DNA of 19,208 nucleotides from DATAXV01 sp036272915 (GTDB lineage: Bacteria; Chloroflexota; Dormibacteria; Dormibacterales; Dormibacteraceae): contig DATAXV010000196.1 of NCBI GenBank assembly GCA_036272915.1, forward strand, positions 1-19,208. The letters are read 5' to 3'. The position numbers were made by a program, and so were the translations under genes. This document shows positions 1 through 7,663 of the stretch, one piece after another (positions within the stretch are counted from its first letter, which is position 1; every line of letters starts with the position of its first letter). The notes under the pieces are model-generated. The model was not told the origin of the DNA, ran no database searches, and saw only the letters and a program-made list of their open reading frames with translations.

Positions 1-1297
1 CGGAGTACATCACGCCCTGGAACAGGCGGAGCATGTAGACCGGGGCCAGGATCAGACCGAGGGCGGCGACGACGGCCAGCCAGGGTGCCAGCTGCCAGGC
101 GCCGAGCAGGGTCATGAACTCCCCGACGAAGCTGTTCAGGCCGGGCAGCCCGAGGGAGGCCAGGGTGACGATCAGGAAGACGCCGGCCATCCAGGGCATC
201 CTCGGCGCGAGGTCCTTGAGGATCGACCGGTCCCGGGTCCCGGTGCGGGCTCCGACCCAGCCGACGAGCAGGAACAGAGCGGGGATGATCAGGCCGTGGT
301 TGACCATCTGCAGCACCGCCCCCTGCTGGCCCTGCTGGGTCAGGGAGAAGATGCCGAGGACGATGAAGCCCATGTGGCTGACGCTGGAGTAGGCGACGAC
401 CTGCTTGAGGTCACGCTGGTTGAGCGCCATCAGGGCACCCCAGATGATCGCGATCGCGCCCAGCACCACCATCACCCAGTCCCAGTTCCACCACAGGATG
501 GGGTGGGGGAAGAGGGGTACCAGGATGCGGAGCATGGCGTAGGCGCCGGCCTTTCCCATCACCCCGGCGAGCGTCACCAGGTAGGGGATCGGCGCCGCCC
601 CGTAGGCCTTGGGCAGCCAGGAGTGCAGCGGGAACAGCGGCACCTTGATCGCGAAGGCGACGGCGAAGAGGAAGAAGAGGCCGAACTGGAGGTTCCGCGA
701 GGGCGGATGGGCGGCGAGCTGGGCCAGCTCGAAGGTGTGGGTGCCACCGCCGGCGAAGACGTACTCGCCGATGATCCCGACCAGCATCAGCAGCGAGCCG
801 GAGAGGGTGTAGATGACGAACCGAAGCGACGCCCAGCCCGGCCGGTCGCCCTCGCCCCACTGCCAGATCAGGAAGTAGGCGGGGATCAGCATCGCCTCCC
901 AGAAGACGTAGAAGAGGACCAGGTCGGCGGACATGAAGACCCCGGCCATGGCGCCCTCCTGGAGGAGGATGAGGGCGACGAATCCGCGCTTGCGGGGCAG
1001 CTTGGGACCGATCGCGAGCATGGCGATCACGGTCAGGAACGAGTTCAACAGGGTCATCAGCAGGCTGACGCCGTCGATGCCCAGGTGGTAGTCGATGTGG
1101 TACTGGCTGATCCAGGTCACGTTGACCTGGAACTGATAGCCCTGGTGGCCGTTCTGGAAGAGGACGGCGAGGACCACGGCGAGCGCCAGCGTCGCCAGCG
1201 CCACCACGATCCCGGCGGGCCGGGCAAGGGGACGCGGCAGGAGGTCCACGACGACGGCGCCGAGGACGGGGAGCAGCCAGATCGCAGTCAGCAACAT
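1..1297 (-). CDS. nuoM: NADH-quinone oxidoreductase subunit M (NuoM), 3' end cut by window edge
   Basis: Antiporter-like proton-pumping membrane subunit of complex I. About 432 codons are visible from ATG at 1297; the frame stays open to position 1, so the C-terminus is missing. Reading the minus strand I see hydrophobic helices throughout and the family hallmarks. These are TM5 Glu134 in FWEAMLIPAYFLI, Lys218 (AIKVPLFPLHSWLP), Lys249 (GVMGKAGAYAML), Lys298 (RDLKQVVAYSSVSHMG), His334 (MVNHGL) and Glu393 (NSFVGEFM). The loop after HSWLP reads KAYGAAPIP, whereas the common form starts with Asp-Ala-His, so the usual Asp is a Lys. The start shares one base with the nuoL stop (TGATG), so translation is probably coupled. 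nuoN should follow outside the window. Family assignment is certain; the length is unknown. Confidence 0.96.
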   Translation of the reverse strand, partial: MLLTAIWLLPVLGAVVVDLLPRPLARPAGIVVALATLALAVVLAVLFQNGHQGYQFQVNVTWISQYHIDYHLGIDGVSLLMTLLNSFLTVIAMLAIGPKLPRKRGFVALILLQEGAMAGVFMSADLVLFYVFWEAMLIPAYFLIWQWGEGDRPGWASLRFVIYTLSGSLLMLVGIIGEYVFAGGGTHTFELAQLAAHPPSRNLQFGLFFLFAVAFAIKVPLFPLHSWLPKAYGAAPIPYLVTLAGVMGKAGAYAMLRILVPLFPHPILWWNWDWVMVVLGAIAIIWGALMALNQRDLKQVVAYSSVSHMGFIVLGIFSLTQQGQQGAVLQMVNHGLIIPALFLLVGWVGARTGTRDRSILKDLAPRMPWMAGVFLIVTLASLGLPGLNSFVGEFMTLLGAWQLAPWLAVVAALGLILAPVYMLRLFQGVMYS

Positions 1298-3204
1298 CAG
1301 CTCAGAGACCTGTAGAGAAGGACGACCACGGCGGCGACCAGTGCACCGACCAGGAACACGAGCGCGTAGGTGCGGAAGAGACCGTTCTCGGTGACCGAGA
1401 TCCCCTCGCCGCTCGATTCGGCGATGGTGCCGACGGCGTTGACGGTCCCGTCGATCAGGGGCTCCTCGATGTAGCGGTCACCGCCGATCGAGAGGAGGTC
1501 CATGACGCGGACGACCATCAGGTCGTAGATCTCGTCGAAGAAGTACTTGTGCTCGAGGAGCACCTGTATCCGGGGCAGCGCCCTCGACCAGGTCGGCCAG
1601 CGTTTGCTGACGTAGAACTGGTAGGCGGCGAGGAAGGCGAGGATGGCCAGGACCAGGGTGATCAGGGTCACCGCCAGCTCCGCCGGCTTGCTCGTCCAGG
1701 CGATGCTGCCCACCACCGGCGAGAGGAAGGTGGAGAGCACCTTGGGGCCGGCGTCGGTCAGCGCGTTGAGCTGGATCCAGCCGCCGACCACGGTCAGCAG
1801 GGCGAGGATCAGGACCGGGATCAGCATGATCGGCCGCGCCTCGTGCGGATGCTCGACCGGCCGGTCCGGGGAGGGCTTGCCGGCGAAGGCGATCCACCAC
1901 ATGCGCCCGGTGTAGAAGGCGGTCAGGACGGCGGTGACGAAGCCGACCGCCCAGAGCACGACCGGGAAGGTGCCCGGCTTGCTGAAGGTCTCGCCCAGGA
2001 GCATCTCCTTCGAGAAGAAGCCGTCGAAGGGAAAGATGCCGGAGAGGGCGAGCGACCCGACCAGGAACGCGATCGAGGTCCAGCGCATCTGCTTCCAGAG
2101 ACCGCCGTACTTCCGCATGTCCTGCTCGTCGTGCATGGAGTGGATGATGTTGCCGGCCGCCATGAACAGCAGCGCCTTGAAGAAGGCGTGGGACATGAGG
2201 TGGAAGAAGCCGGCCGAGTAGGCGCCGACGCCGACGGCCAGGAACATGTAGCCGATCTGGCTCATCGTCGAGTAGGCCAGGACCCGCTTGATGTCGGTCT
2301 GGACGATGGCGATCGTGGCGGCGAAGATCGCCGTCACCCCGCCGATCACGGCGACGGCGTCGTGGGCGCCGGTGGCGAGGTTGAAGATCGGATGCATCCG
2401 CCCGACCAGGTAGACGCCGGCGGTGACCATCGTCGCCGCGTGGATCAGGGCCGAGACCGGGGTCGGGCCCTCCATCGCGTCGGGCAGCCAGGTGTGGAGC
2501 GGCAGCTGCGCCGACTTGGCGACGGCGCCGACCAGGAGCAGGAAGCCGGCCGCCTCGACCCAGCCGGTGTCGTGGTGGGGCAGCTCCGCGAAGACGCCGC
2601 TGAAGGTCAGCGTGTGGACGTTGACGAAGAGGACGAACGCGGCCAGGATCATGCCGACGTCGCCGATCACGTTCATCACGAAGGCCTTGCGGGCGGCGAC
2701 CACGGCCGCGTTGCGCCAGTACCAGTACCCGATCAGGAGGTAGGAGCTGAGGCCGACGGCGGCCCAGCCGACGATCAGGAAGATGAAGTTCCCGGCCAGG
2801 ACGAGGAGCAGCATCGAGGTGATGAACAGGTCCAGGTAGCAGAAGAACCGCGCGTAGCTCGGCTTGTCCTCGTGCTCCATGTAACCGACCGAGTAGGTGA
2901 CGATCAGGCCGCCGACTCCGGTCACGACCATGGCCATGAAGATCGAGAGCCGGTCGATGAGGAGGTTGAAGGGAACGGTGAAGCGCCCGCTCGAGATCCA
3001 CGTCCAGTACGTGTAGACGTGGGGGCTGTCGTTCTGGAGGGAGTTGACGAGGAGGACCAGCGTGCAGATGAAGGCAAGCCAGACCATGCCCGGTCCGACC
3101 AGCTTGGGCACGATCCGGGGGGTCCGCTGCGCGGTCAGAGCCAGCACCAGCGCCCCGAGCGCGGGCAGGCCGAGGATGAGGAGCGGGAGCACCTGCAGGT
3201 TCAT
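1297..3204 (-). CDS. nuoL: NADH-quinone oxidoreductase subunit L (NuoL)
   Basis: Largest antiporter-like proton-pumping subunit of complex I, 635 residues, normal for NuoL. Visible key residues are Asp182 (VIGDVGMI), Lys230 (VAKSAQLPLHTWLPDAMEGP), Lys306 (TDIKRVLAYSTMSQIGYMF), His335/His339 (HLMSHAFFKALLF) and Lys399 (FDGFFSKEML). The hydrophobic C-terminal part and the following helical segment of NuoL are present. Odd point: the normally conserved TM5 glutamate (Glu144 in E. coli, motif GWEGVGL) is alanine here; residues 146-152 read GWAAVGL, with Ala148 encoded by GCC at 2763-2761. ATG at 3204 overlaps the nuoK stop as ATGA. The downstream stop overlaps the nuoM start by one base. The protein is otherwise intact, so it is probably functional; how it pumps through this channel is open. 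Confidence 0.98.
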   Translation of the reverse strand: MNLQVLPLLILGLPALGALVLALTAQRTPRIVPKLVGPGMVWLAFICTLVLLVNSLQNDSPHVYTYWTWISSGRFTVPFNLLIDRLSIFMAMVVTGVGGLIVTYSVGYMEHEDKPSYARFFCYLDLFITSMLLLVLAGNFIFLIVGWAAVGLSSYLLIGYWYWRNAAVVAARKAFVMNVIGDVGMILAAFVLFVNVHTLTFSGVFAELPHHDTGWVEAAGFLLLVGAVAKSAQLPLHTWLPDAMEGPTPVSALIHAATMVTAGVYLVGRMHPIFNLATGAHDAVAVIGGVTAIFAATIAIVQTDIKRVLAYSTMSQIGYMFLAVGVGAYSAGFFHLMSHAFFKALLFMAAGNIIHSMHDEQDMRKYGGLWKQMRWTSIAFLVGSLALSGIFPFDGFFSKEMLLGETFSKPGTFPVVLWAVGFVTAVLTAFYTGRMWWIAFAGKPSPDRPVEHPHEARPIMLIPVLILALLTVVGGWIQLNALTDAGPKVLSTFLSPVVGSIAWTSKPAELAVTLITLVLAILAFLAAYQFYVSKRWPTWSRALPRIQVLLEHKYFFDEIYDLMVVRVMDLLSIGGDRYIEEPLIDGTVNAVGTIAESSGEGISVTENGLFRTYALVFLVGALVAAVVVLLYRSLS

Positions 3205-3563
3205 CCCCTGAGCTCGCTCAGCTCGTCAACGTCGTCGACGTCGCGGACCCGGAAGATGTCGACCAGGATGGCCAGGCCGATCACCGCCTCGGCGGCGGCC
3301 ACGACCATGACCAGCAGGGCGAAGAGCTGCCCCTCGAGGTTGCCCAGCTGCCGGCTGAAGGCGACCAGGGTGAGGTTGACCGCGTTCAGCATCAGCTCGA
3401 TGCAGATCAGGATCACGATCGGATTCCGGCGCACCAGGACGCCGACCGTGCCCAGGGCGAAGAGGATCGCCGATACGACCAGGAACCAGCTGACGGGGAT
3501 CGATCCCGCGCTACCAATCTGGATGACGCCGGCATCGCCGGCGAGCAGGACCGGATCAGGCAC
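3201..3563 (-). CDS. nuoK: NADH-quinone oxidoreductase subunit K (NuoK)
   Basis: Small three-helix membrane subunit of complex I (MrpC/ND4L type), 120 residues from GTG at 3563. The two membrane glutamates that carry protons are present: Glu56 in ICIELMLNAVNL and Glu92 in AAAEAVIGLAIL. The usual family start (I-P-x-S-W-[FY]-L) lies at residues 22-28, so about 20 extra N-terminal residues precede it. The start is chosen because AAGGAGG sits 6 bases upstream of this GTG, and because no ATG occurs closer to the first helix. The gene overlaps the end of nuoJ by 8 bases and the start of nuoL by 4. The acidic C-terminal tail (RVRDVDDVDELSELRG) resembles that of actinobacterial NuoK proteins, from memory of the family. 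Confidence 0.95.
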   Translation of the reverse strand: MPDPVLLAGDAGVIQIGSAGSIPVSWFLVVSAILFALGTVGVLVRRNPIVILICIELMLNAVNLTLVAFSRQLGNLEGQLFALLVMVVAAAEAVIGLAILVDIFRVRDVDDVDELSELRG

Positions 3564-4206
3564 CAGGTTCCTCCTTCTCGTCAGTGCGGTTGGCACCTGC
3601 CGCCGCGGCGGGGGTCGAGACCTCCGCCTCCCGGTCCTCGGCGGGCAGTGCGCTGTGGGTTGTGGGCGAGTCCAGCTCGGCCTGCTTGTCGTCGTCCGGC
3701 GAGCCCTGCTGGTAGCCGCCACGGCTGAGGTAGATCGCGCCGACGGCGGCGACCAGGAGCAGGATCGAGGTCAGCTCGAAGGGGAACAGATACTGGCCGA
3801 AGAGGCCGACCGCGATCGACGCAACGGTGCCGAACACGTTGAGGTTGACCGGGGCGGCGGCGTGGTAGGTGAGGCCGCTGAGCATGCTCCAGACGAAGGC
3901 CAGGAAGACAAGCCCCGCCAGCGGCGCCAGCCACCAGTGGAAGCGCAGGTGCCCGGCCCGGTCCTCCCTGGCCGGCCCGAGGAGGGCGACCACGAAGAGG
4001 AACAGAACCATGACCGCGCCGGTGTAGACGATGATCTGCACGACGAACACGAACTGCGCCGAGAGGAGAAGGAACATCAGCGCCAGCGAGAGCATGGTCC
4101 CGACCAGGCTGAGCACGTTCTTGATCGGCTGGCGGAAGGTGATGACACCGACACCGCCGAGGATCGCGAGCGCCGCGACGAACCAGAAGAAGATCTGTAT
4201 TGCCAC
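3556..4206 (-). CDS. nuoJ: NADH-quinone oxidoreductase subunit J (NuoJ)
   Basis: Membrane subunit of complex I (ND6 type), 216 residues from GTG at 4206 (VAIQIFFWFV). Five hydrophobic helices are visible up to about residue 160. The conserved TM3 segment FVVQIIVYTGAVMVLFLFVV carries Tyr61, the residue that lies near the hydrophilic axis. Residues 161-216 form a soluble tail rich in Asp, Glu, Pro and Ala that is not part of the family core. The start is the first usable codon after the nuoI stop (TAG at 4214-4212), with 5 bases between; no strong Shine-Dalgarno is seen, so re-initiation after nuoI is likely. The 3' end overlaps nuoK by 8 bases. Confidence 0.94.
   Translation of the reverse strand: MAIQIFFWFVAALAILGGVGVITFRQPIKNVLSLVGTMLSLALMFLLLSAQFVFVVQIIVYTGAVMVLFLFVVALLGPAREDRAGHLRFHWWLAPLAGLVFLAFVWSMLSGLTYHAAAPVNLNVFGTVASIAVGLFGQYLFPFELTSILLLVAAVGAIYLSRGGYQQGSPDDDKQAELDSPTTHSALPAEDREAEVSTPAAAAGANRTDEKEEPGA
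3570..3576 (-). promoter_or_regulatory. Shine-Dalgarno AAGGAGG of nuoK
   Basis: A consensus-strength AAGGAGG lies inside the nuoJ coding end, 6 bases before GTG at 3563. It decides the nuoK start in favour of the N-terminally extended form and gives nuoK its own initiation signal within the operon. Confidence 0.75.
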
Positions 4207-4211
4207 CGCAG

Positions 4212-4715
4212 CTACCCGACCCGAATCGGTTCCTGCTGGTGCGGGTCGGCGCCGGGATCCGGTTCCAACAGCATCTCCTTCGTGTACACGAACTGCTCGC
4301 GACTGGTGTCGGAGAGCTCGTACTCGGGGCCGAGCACGATCGCCTGGACCGGGCACGCCTCCTCGCAGTAGCCGCAGAAGATGCAGCGCAGCATGTTGAT
4401 CTCGTAGACCTTGGCGTATCGCTCGCCCGGGCTGACGCGATGCTCGACGCTGTTCTCGGCGGCGATGACCAGGATGCAGCCGACGGGGCAGGCGGCGGCG
4501 CAGAGCTCGCAGCCGATGCACCGTTCGAGGCCGTTGTCGTACCGGCGGAGGTAGTGGCGCCCGCGGTAGCGCTCTGCCCTCGGCGTCTTGTCCTCGGGGT
4601 AGCCGACCGTGACCGGCTTGTGCATGGCCTCGCCGAGCGTGGTCTTGAGGCCGGTGGCCAGCCCGACCACGTCCCTCAGCACGCTCTGCCGGCCTTCGTC
4701 GCTTCGATCAGGCAT
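4212..4715 (-). CDS. nuoI: NADH-quinone oxidoreductase subunit I (NuoI)
   Basis: Peripheral-arm ferredoxin-like subunit, 167 residues, carrying clusters N6a and N6b that pass electrons from NuoG to NuoB. Two classical 4Fe-4S motifs are present: Cys66-69-72-76 in CIGCELCAAACP and Cys111-114-117-121 in CIFCGYCEEACP. The N-terminal amphipathic helix that lies along the membrane and the segment KPVTVGYPEDK are typical of the family. ATG at 4715 follows the nuoH stop by 3 bases, with a G-rich stretch (GGGGGGTGA) upstream. The tail after the second motif (about 45 residues) is hydrophilic. Confidence 0.98.
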   Translation of the reverse strand: MPDRSDEGRQSVLRDVVGLATGLKTTLGEAMHKPVTVGYPEDKTPRAERYRGRHYLRRYDNGLERCIGCELCAAACPVGCILVIAAENSVEHRVSPGERYAKVYEINMLRCIFCGYCEEACPVQAIVLGPEYELSDTSREQFVYTKEMLLEPDPGADPHQQEPIRVG

Positions 4716-4718
4716 GGT

Positions 4719-5777
4719 TCACCCCCCTACGGCCACCAGCACCACGGCCGTCACCATCACGTTGGCGATCGCCAGGGGCAGGAGGAACTTCCAGCCCAGC
4801 CGCATCAACATGTCGTAGCGCAGGCGGGGGAGGGTGGCGCGCAACCAGATGTAGACGAAGAGCATCAGCACGATCTTGATCACGAAGGGGATGAAGGCCG
4901 GGAACCACGGCGTGGTCGGGTGCCAGGCGGCGAAGAAGATGATCACGGCCAGGGTCGAGGCGGTGATCATGTTCACGTACTCGCCGATGTAGAAGCACAG
5001 GAACTTCAGGCCGGAGTACTCGGTCAGGTAGCCGCCGATCAGCTCCTGCTCGGCCTCGGAGAAGTCGAACGGAGCGCGGTTGGTCTCGGAGACCGCCGAC
5101 AGCATGTAGATGATGAAGCTGATCGGGGCCAGGATGATCAGCGGCAGCGGCCCGTTGTAGGGGCCCCAGTGGACGTGGAAGTTGGCGATGGTCTGCAGCC
5201 GCAGGGAGTGCGTGATCATGAAGACCGGCACCAGCGAGAGGCCCATCGCCATCTCGTAGCTGATCAGCTGCGCGGCCGCCCGCAGGCCCCCCATGAGCGA
5301 GTACTTGTTGTTGGAGGACCAGCCGGCGAGGAGCATCGCGTAGGTGTTCATCGAGGCGACCGCAAAGATGAACAGCACGCCGATGTTGAGGTTGGCGATC
5401 CAGTAGTCGAGCCCGTCCCAGATCCCGACCGGGATCACGACCCAGGAGAGGAGGGCGCAGGAGACGATGATGATCGGCGCGAGCAGGTAGAGCCCCCTGT
5501 CCACGCCCTTGGGCATGAAGCTCTCCTTGAAGATCATCTTCACCGCGTCCGCCGCCGACTGCATCAGCCCCATCGGGCCGACGCGGTTGGGGCCGGGGCG
5601 GCGCTGCAGCCGGCCCAGGCCGACGCGCTCGAACCAGACCACGTAGGCGGTCACGGTGAGCACGACGAACAGCAGCACGACCATGGCGACGATGGTCACC
5701 ACCCAGAAGCCGATGGCGTTGGTGTACAGGCCGCCCGGGTTGGGACCCGTGTAGGCGGTGAGCGGGGTCAGGTTCAT
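4719..5777 (-). CDS. nuoH: NADH-quinone oxidoreductase subunit H (NuoH)
   Basis: Membrane subunit (ND1 type), 352 residues, forming the quinone chamber at the junction of the two arms. It has eight or so hydrophobic helices. The conserved cytoplasmic loop QRRPGPNRVGPMG is at residues 58-70. The charged quinone-entry segment SETNRAPFDFSEAEQELIGG spans residues 230-249 and is followed by YLTEYSG. LPRLRYDMLMRLGWKFLLPL spans about 316-335. Glu175 (ISYEMAMGL) is also retained. No key residue looks altered. ATG at 5777 overlaps the nuoG stop (ATGA), so translation is probably coupled. Confidence 0.98.
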   Translation of the reverse strand: MNLTPLTAYTGPNPGGLYTNAIGFWVVTIVAMVVLLFVVLTVTAYVVWFERVGLGRLQRRPGPNRVGPMGLMQSAADAVKMIFKESFMPKGVDRGLYLLAPIIIVSCALLSWVVIPVGIWDGLDYWIANLNIGVLFIFAVASMNTYAMLLAGWSSNNKYSLMGGLRAAAQLISYEMAMGLSLVPVFMITHSLRLQTIANFHVHWGPYNGPLPLIILAPISFIIYMLSAVSETNRAPFDFSEAEQELIGGYLTEYSGLKFLCFYIGEYVNMITASTLAVIIFFAAWHPTTPWFPAFIPFVIKIVLMLFVYIWLRATLPRLRYDMLMRLGWKFLLPLAIANVMVTAVVLVAVGG

Positions 5778-7663
5778 GGTCGGGCGGGTCCGTACAGAAC
5801 TGGCGTGGGCTCGGGGTCGGGCGCGGGCGGGCTGCTCAGCGGAGTGAAGCCGTTCACCGCCGACGCCGCCTCGCGCTGGATCGGGAAGATGCCGGTGTAG
5901 TCGAAGCCGCGGGCGCCGAGGCGCTGGCCGAGGTCACAGAGCACCTCCCAGGTCTCTCGGAGCGGCGGCTCCAGGGTGAGGATCGGGCGCAGGAACTGAA
6001 CCCTGCCCTCGACGTTGGTGTAGCTGCCCTGGGTCTCGGCGAAGCTGGCCGCGGGCAGGAACACGTCGGGCGTGCCGTGCTCCGCCCGGTGCTGGTGGTC
6101 CCAGACGGCGACGAACTTGGCGCTGGCGGGGAGCCTGCCCCCGGCCGGCGGCCCCAGGCAGAGCACCGCCTGGCAGCCGTCGAGGACCGAGGCCTCGCCG
6201 GCGAGGCCGGCGGCGATCGCGCCGCGCTCGTTGGTCCCCCGGAAGAGGGGCATGATCCGGGCCTCGATACCCGCCGCCAGCTCCCTCACCGCGGCGTCGA
6301 CCTTGGCGCCGTCCTCGGTGCCGTGACCGTCGCCGTAGAGGATGACCACCGGACCCTTGGCCAGATGCTCGTGACCGGCCAGGGCGGCGACCGCCTCCGG
6401 TGCCTTGCCCGCCTCGTAGCGGACGTGGGCGAGTTGGTCCTTGGGGGCGCGGTCCAGGTCCAGGTCGTCGGGGTGGACGAGGAGCAGCCGCGCGCCGTGG
6501 CGGACCGCCTTCTTGATCCTGAGGTTGACGACGGGGACGTCATCGGCCGTGTTGGAGGCGACGACGACGATCGTCGCGGCGCCGTCGATCTCCTTGATCG
6601 GCAGCGTCTCGCCGGTCGGGGCGGGCAGGCTGGTGCGGCGCTCGATCGCCACCTTGACGTTGCGCAGCGTCCCCTGCAGGAGGCGGGAGACGAGGAACAG
6701 CTCCTCGTTGGTCACGTCCTGCCGGAGTGAGATGCCCACCTTCTTGCCCTTGATCCCGTCGGTCAGGGTCTGGAGCGCCTCCTCCCAGGTGGAGTCCCGA
6801 CCGCCGACCTGCGGCACGCGGGGCCGCTGGGGGTCGTTGACGTCGGCGTAGTCGAAGCGGCCGCGGTCGCAGATCCACCCCTCGTCGATCTCGTCGTTCT
6901 CCTTGGAGGTGACTCTGACCAGCTCCTTCCGCCGCTGCCAGAGCGTGACGCTGCAGCCGACCGAGCACTTGGAGCAGACCGAGTGGGAGTGGTCCATGTC
7001 CCAGGGCCGCGACTCGAAGCGCCAGACCCGTGAGGTCAGGGCTCCGACCGGGCAGAGGTCGATGATGTTGCCGCTGAAGACCGACTCCAGCGGCTGGTTG
7101 AGCTGGCTGGTTATGAAGGAGCGGACGCCGCGGTGGTCGGCGGTCAGCTCCTGCTCCCAGGCGACCTCGTCGTAGTAGCGCGTGCATCGGTAGCAGAGCA
7201 CGCACCGCTCGCGGTCGAGGGCGATGTTCTGGGACAGGGGGATCGGCTTCTGGAAGTGGACCCGGGGGGCGTCGATCCGGCTCACCGGGTACCCGTGGCG
7301 GAAGGTGTAGTCCTGCAGCGGGCACTCACCGCCCTTGTCACAGACCGGGCAGTCGAGCGGGTGGTTGACGAGCTCGAACTCGAGGATGTCGGCCCTGGCC
7401 GACACCGCCATCGGGGTGTTGGTCTGCACCACCATGCCCTGTGCGACCGGTGTCGTGCAGGCCGTGGTCGGGCGCGGCGGCCCCGGCGAGATCTGGACCA
7501 GACACAGCCGGCAGGCTCCGACCGAGTCGAGCTTGTGGTGGTAGCAGAAGACTGGAACCTCGATGTTCAGCTGCTTCGCCGCCTCGACCACCAGCGTGCC
7601 TCGCGGCACCTGGACCTCGCGCCCATCGATGGTCAGCGTGACCAGGTTCTGCTGCTCAGGCAC
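5774..7663 (-). CDS. nuoG: NADH-quinone oxidoreductase subunit G (NuoG)
   Basis: Iron-sulphur subunit of the NADH-oxidising arm, 629 residues from GTG at 7663; AGGAGGTGG lies about 8 bases upstream. Ligand sets in order are 2Fe-2S (N1b) Cys40, 51, 54, 69; N5 His101, Cys105, 108, 114; N4 Cys154, 157, 160, 204; and an extra 4Fe-4S set Cys230, 233, 237, 265 (C-x2-C-x3-C-x27-C) matching the N7 cluster known from E. coli and Thermus. The remaining 360 residues correspond to a molybdopterin-oxidoreductase-like domain with no sign of cofactor binding. The protein is shorter than E. coli (908) or mycobacterial NuoG (about 800), so the C-terminal domain is reduced. The start overlaps the end of nuoF by 8 bases. 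Confidence 0.97.
   Translation of the reverse strand: MPEQQNLVTLTIDGREVQVPRGTLVVEAAKQLNIEVPVFCYHHKLDSVGACRLCLVQISPGPPRPTTACTTPVAQGMVVQTNTPMAVSARADILEFELVNHPLDCPVCDKGGECPLQDYTFRHGYPVSRIDAPRVHFQKPIPLSQNIALDRERCVLCYRCTRYYDEVAWEQELTADHRGVRSFITSQLNQPLESVFSGNIIDLCPVGALTSRVWRFESRPWDMDHSHSVCSKCSVGCSVTLWQRRKELVRVTSKENDEIDEGWICDRGRFDYADVNDPQRPRVPQVGGRDSTWEEALQTLTDGIKGKKVGISLRQDVTNEELFLVSRLLQGTLRNVKVAIERRTSLPAPTGETLPIKEIDGAATIVVVASNTADDVPVVNLRIKKAVRHGARLLLVHPDDLDLDRAPKDQLAHVRYEAGKAPEAVAALAGHEHLAKGPVVILYGDGHGTEDGAKVDAAVRELAAGIEARIMPLFRGTNERGAIAAGLAGEASVLDGCQAVLCLGPPAGGRLPASAKFVAVWDHQHRAEHGTPDVFLPAASFAETQGSYTNVEGRVQFLRPILTLEPPLRETWEVLCDLGQRLGARGFDYTGIFPIQREAASAVNGFTPLSSPPAPDPEPTPVLYGPARP

Noticed and set aside
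1549..4371. Very long open frame on the plus strand antisense to nuoL-nuoJ (about 940 codons), rich in Asp, Glu, His, Arg and Gly
   Set aside because: It is the reverse-complement shadow of GC-rich membrane-protein genes; composition is biased, there is no domain pattern, and the opposing nuo genes are certain.
4200..5900. Long plus-strand frame opposite nuoI and nuoH
   Set aside because: Same antisense effect of high third-position GC. The real genes on the other strand have full families and ribosome sites.
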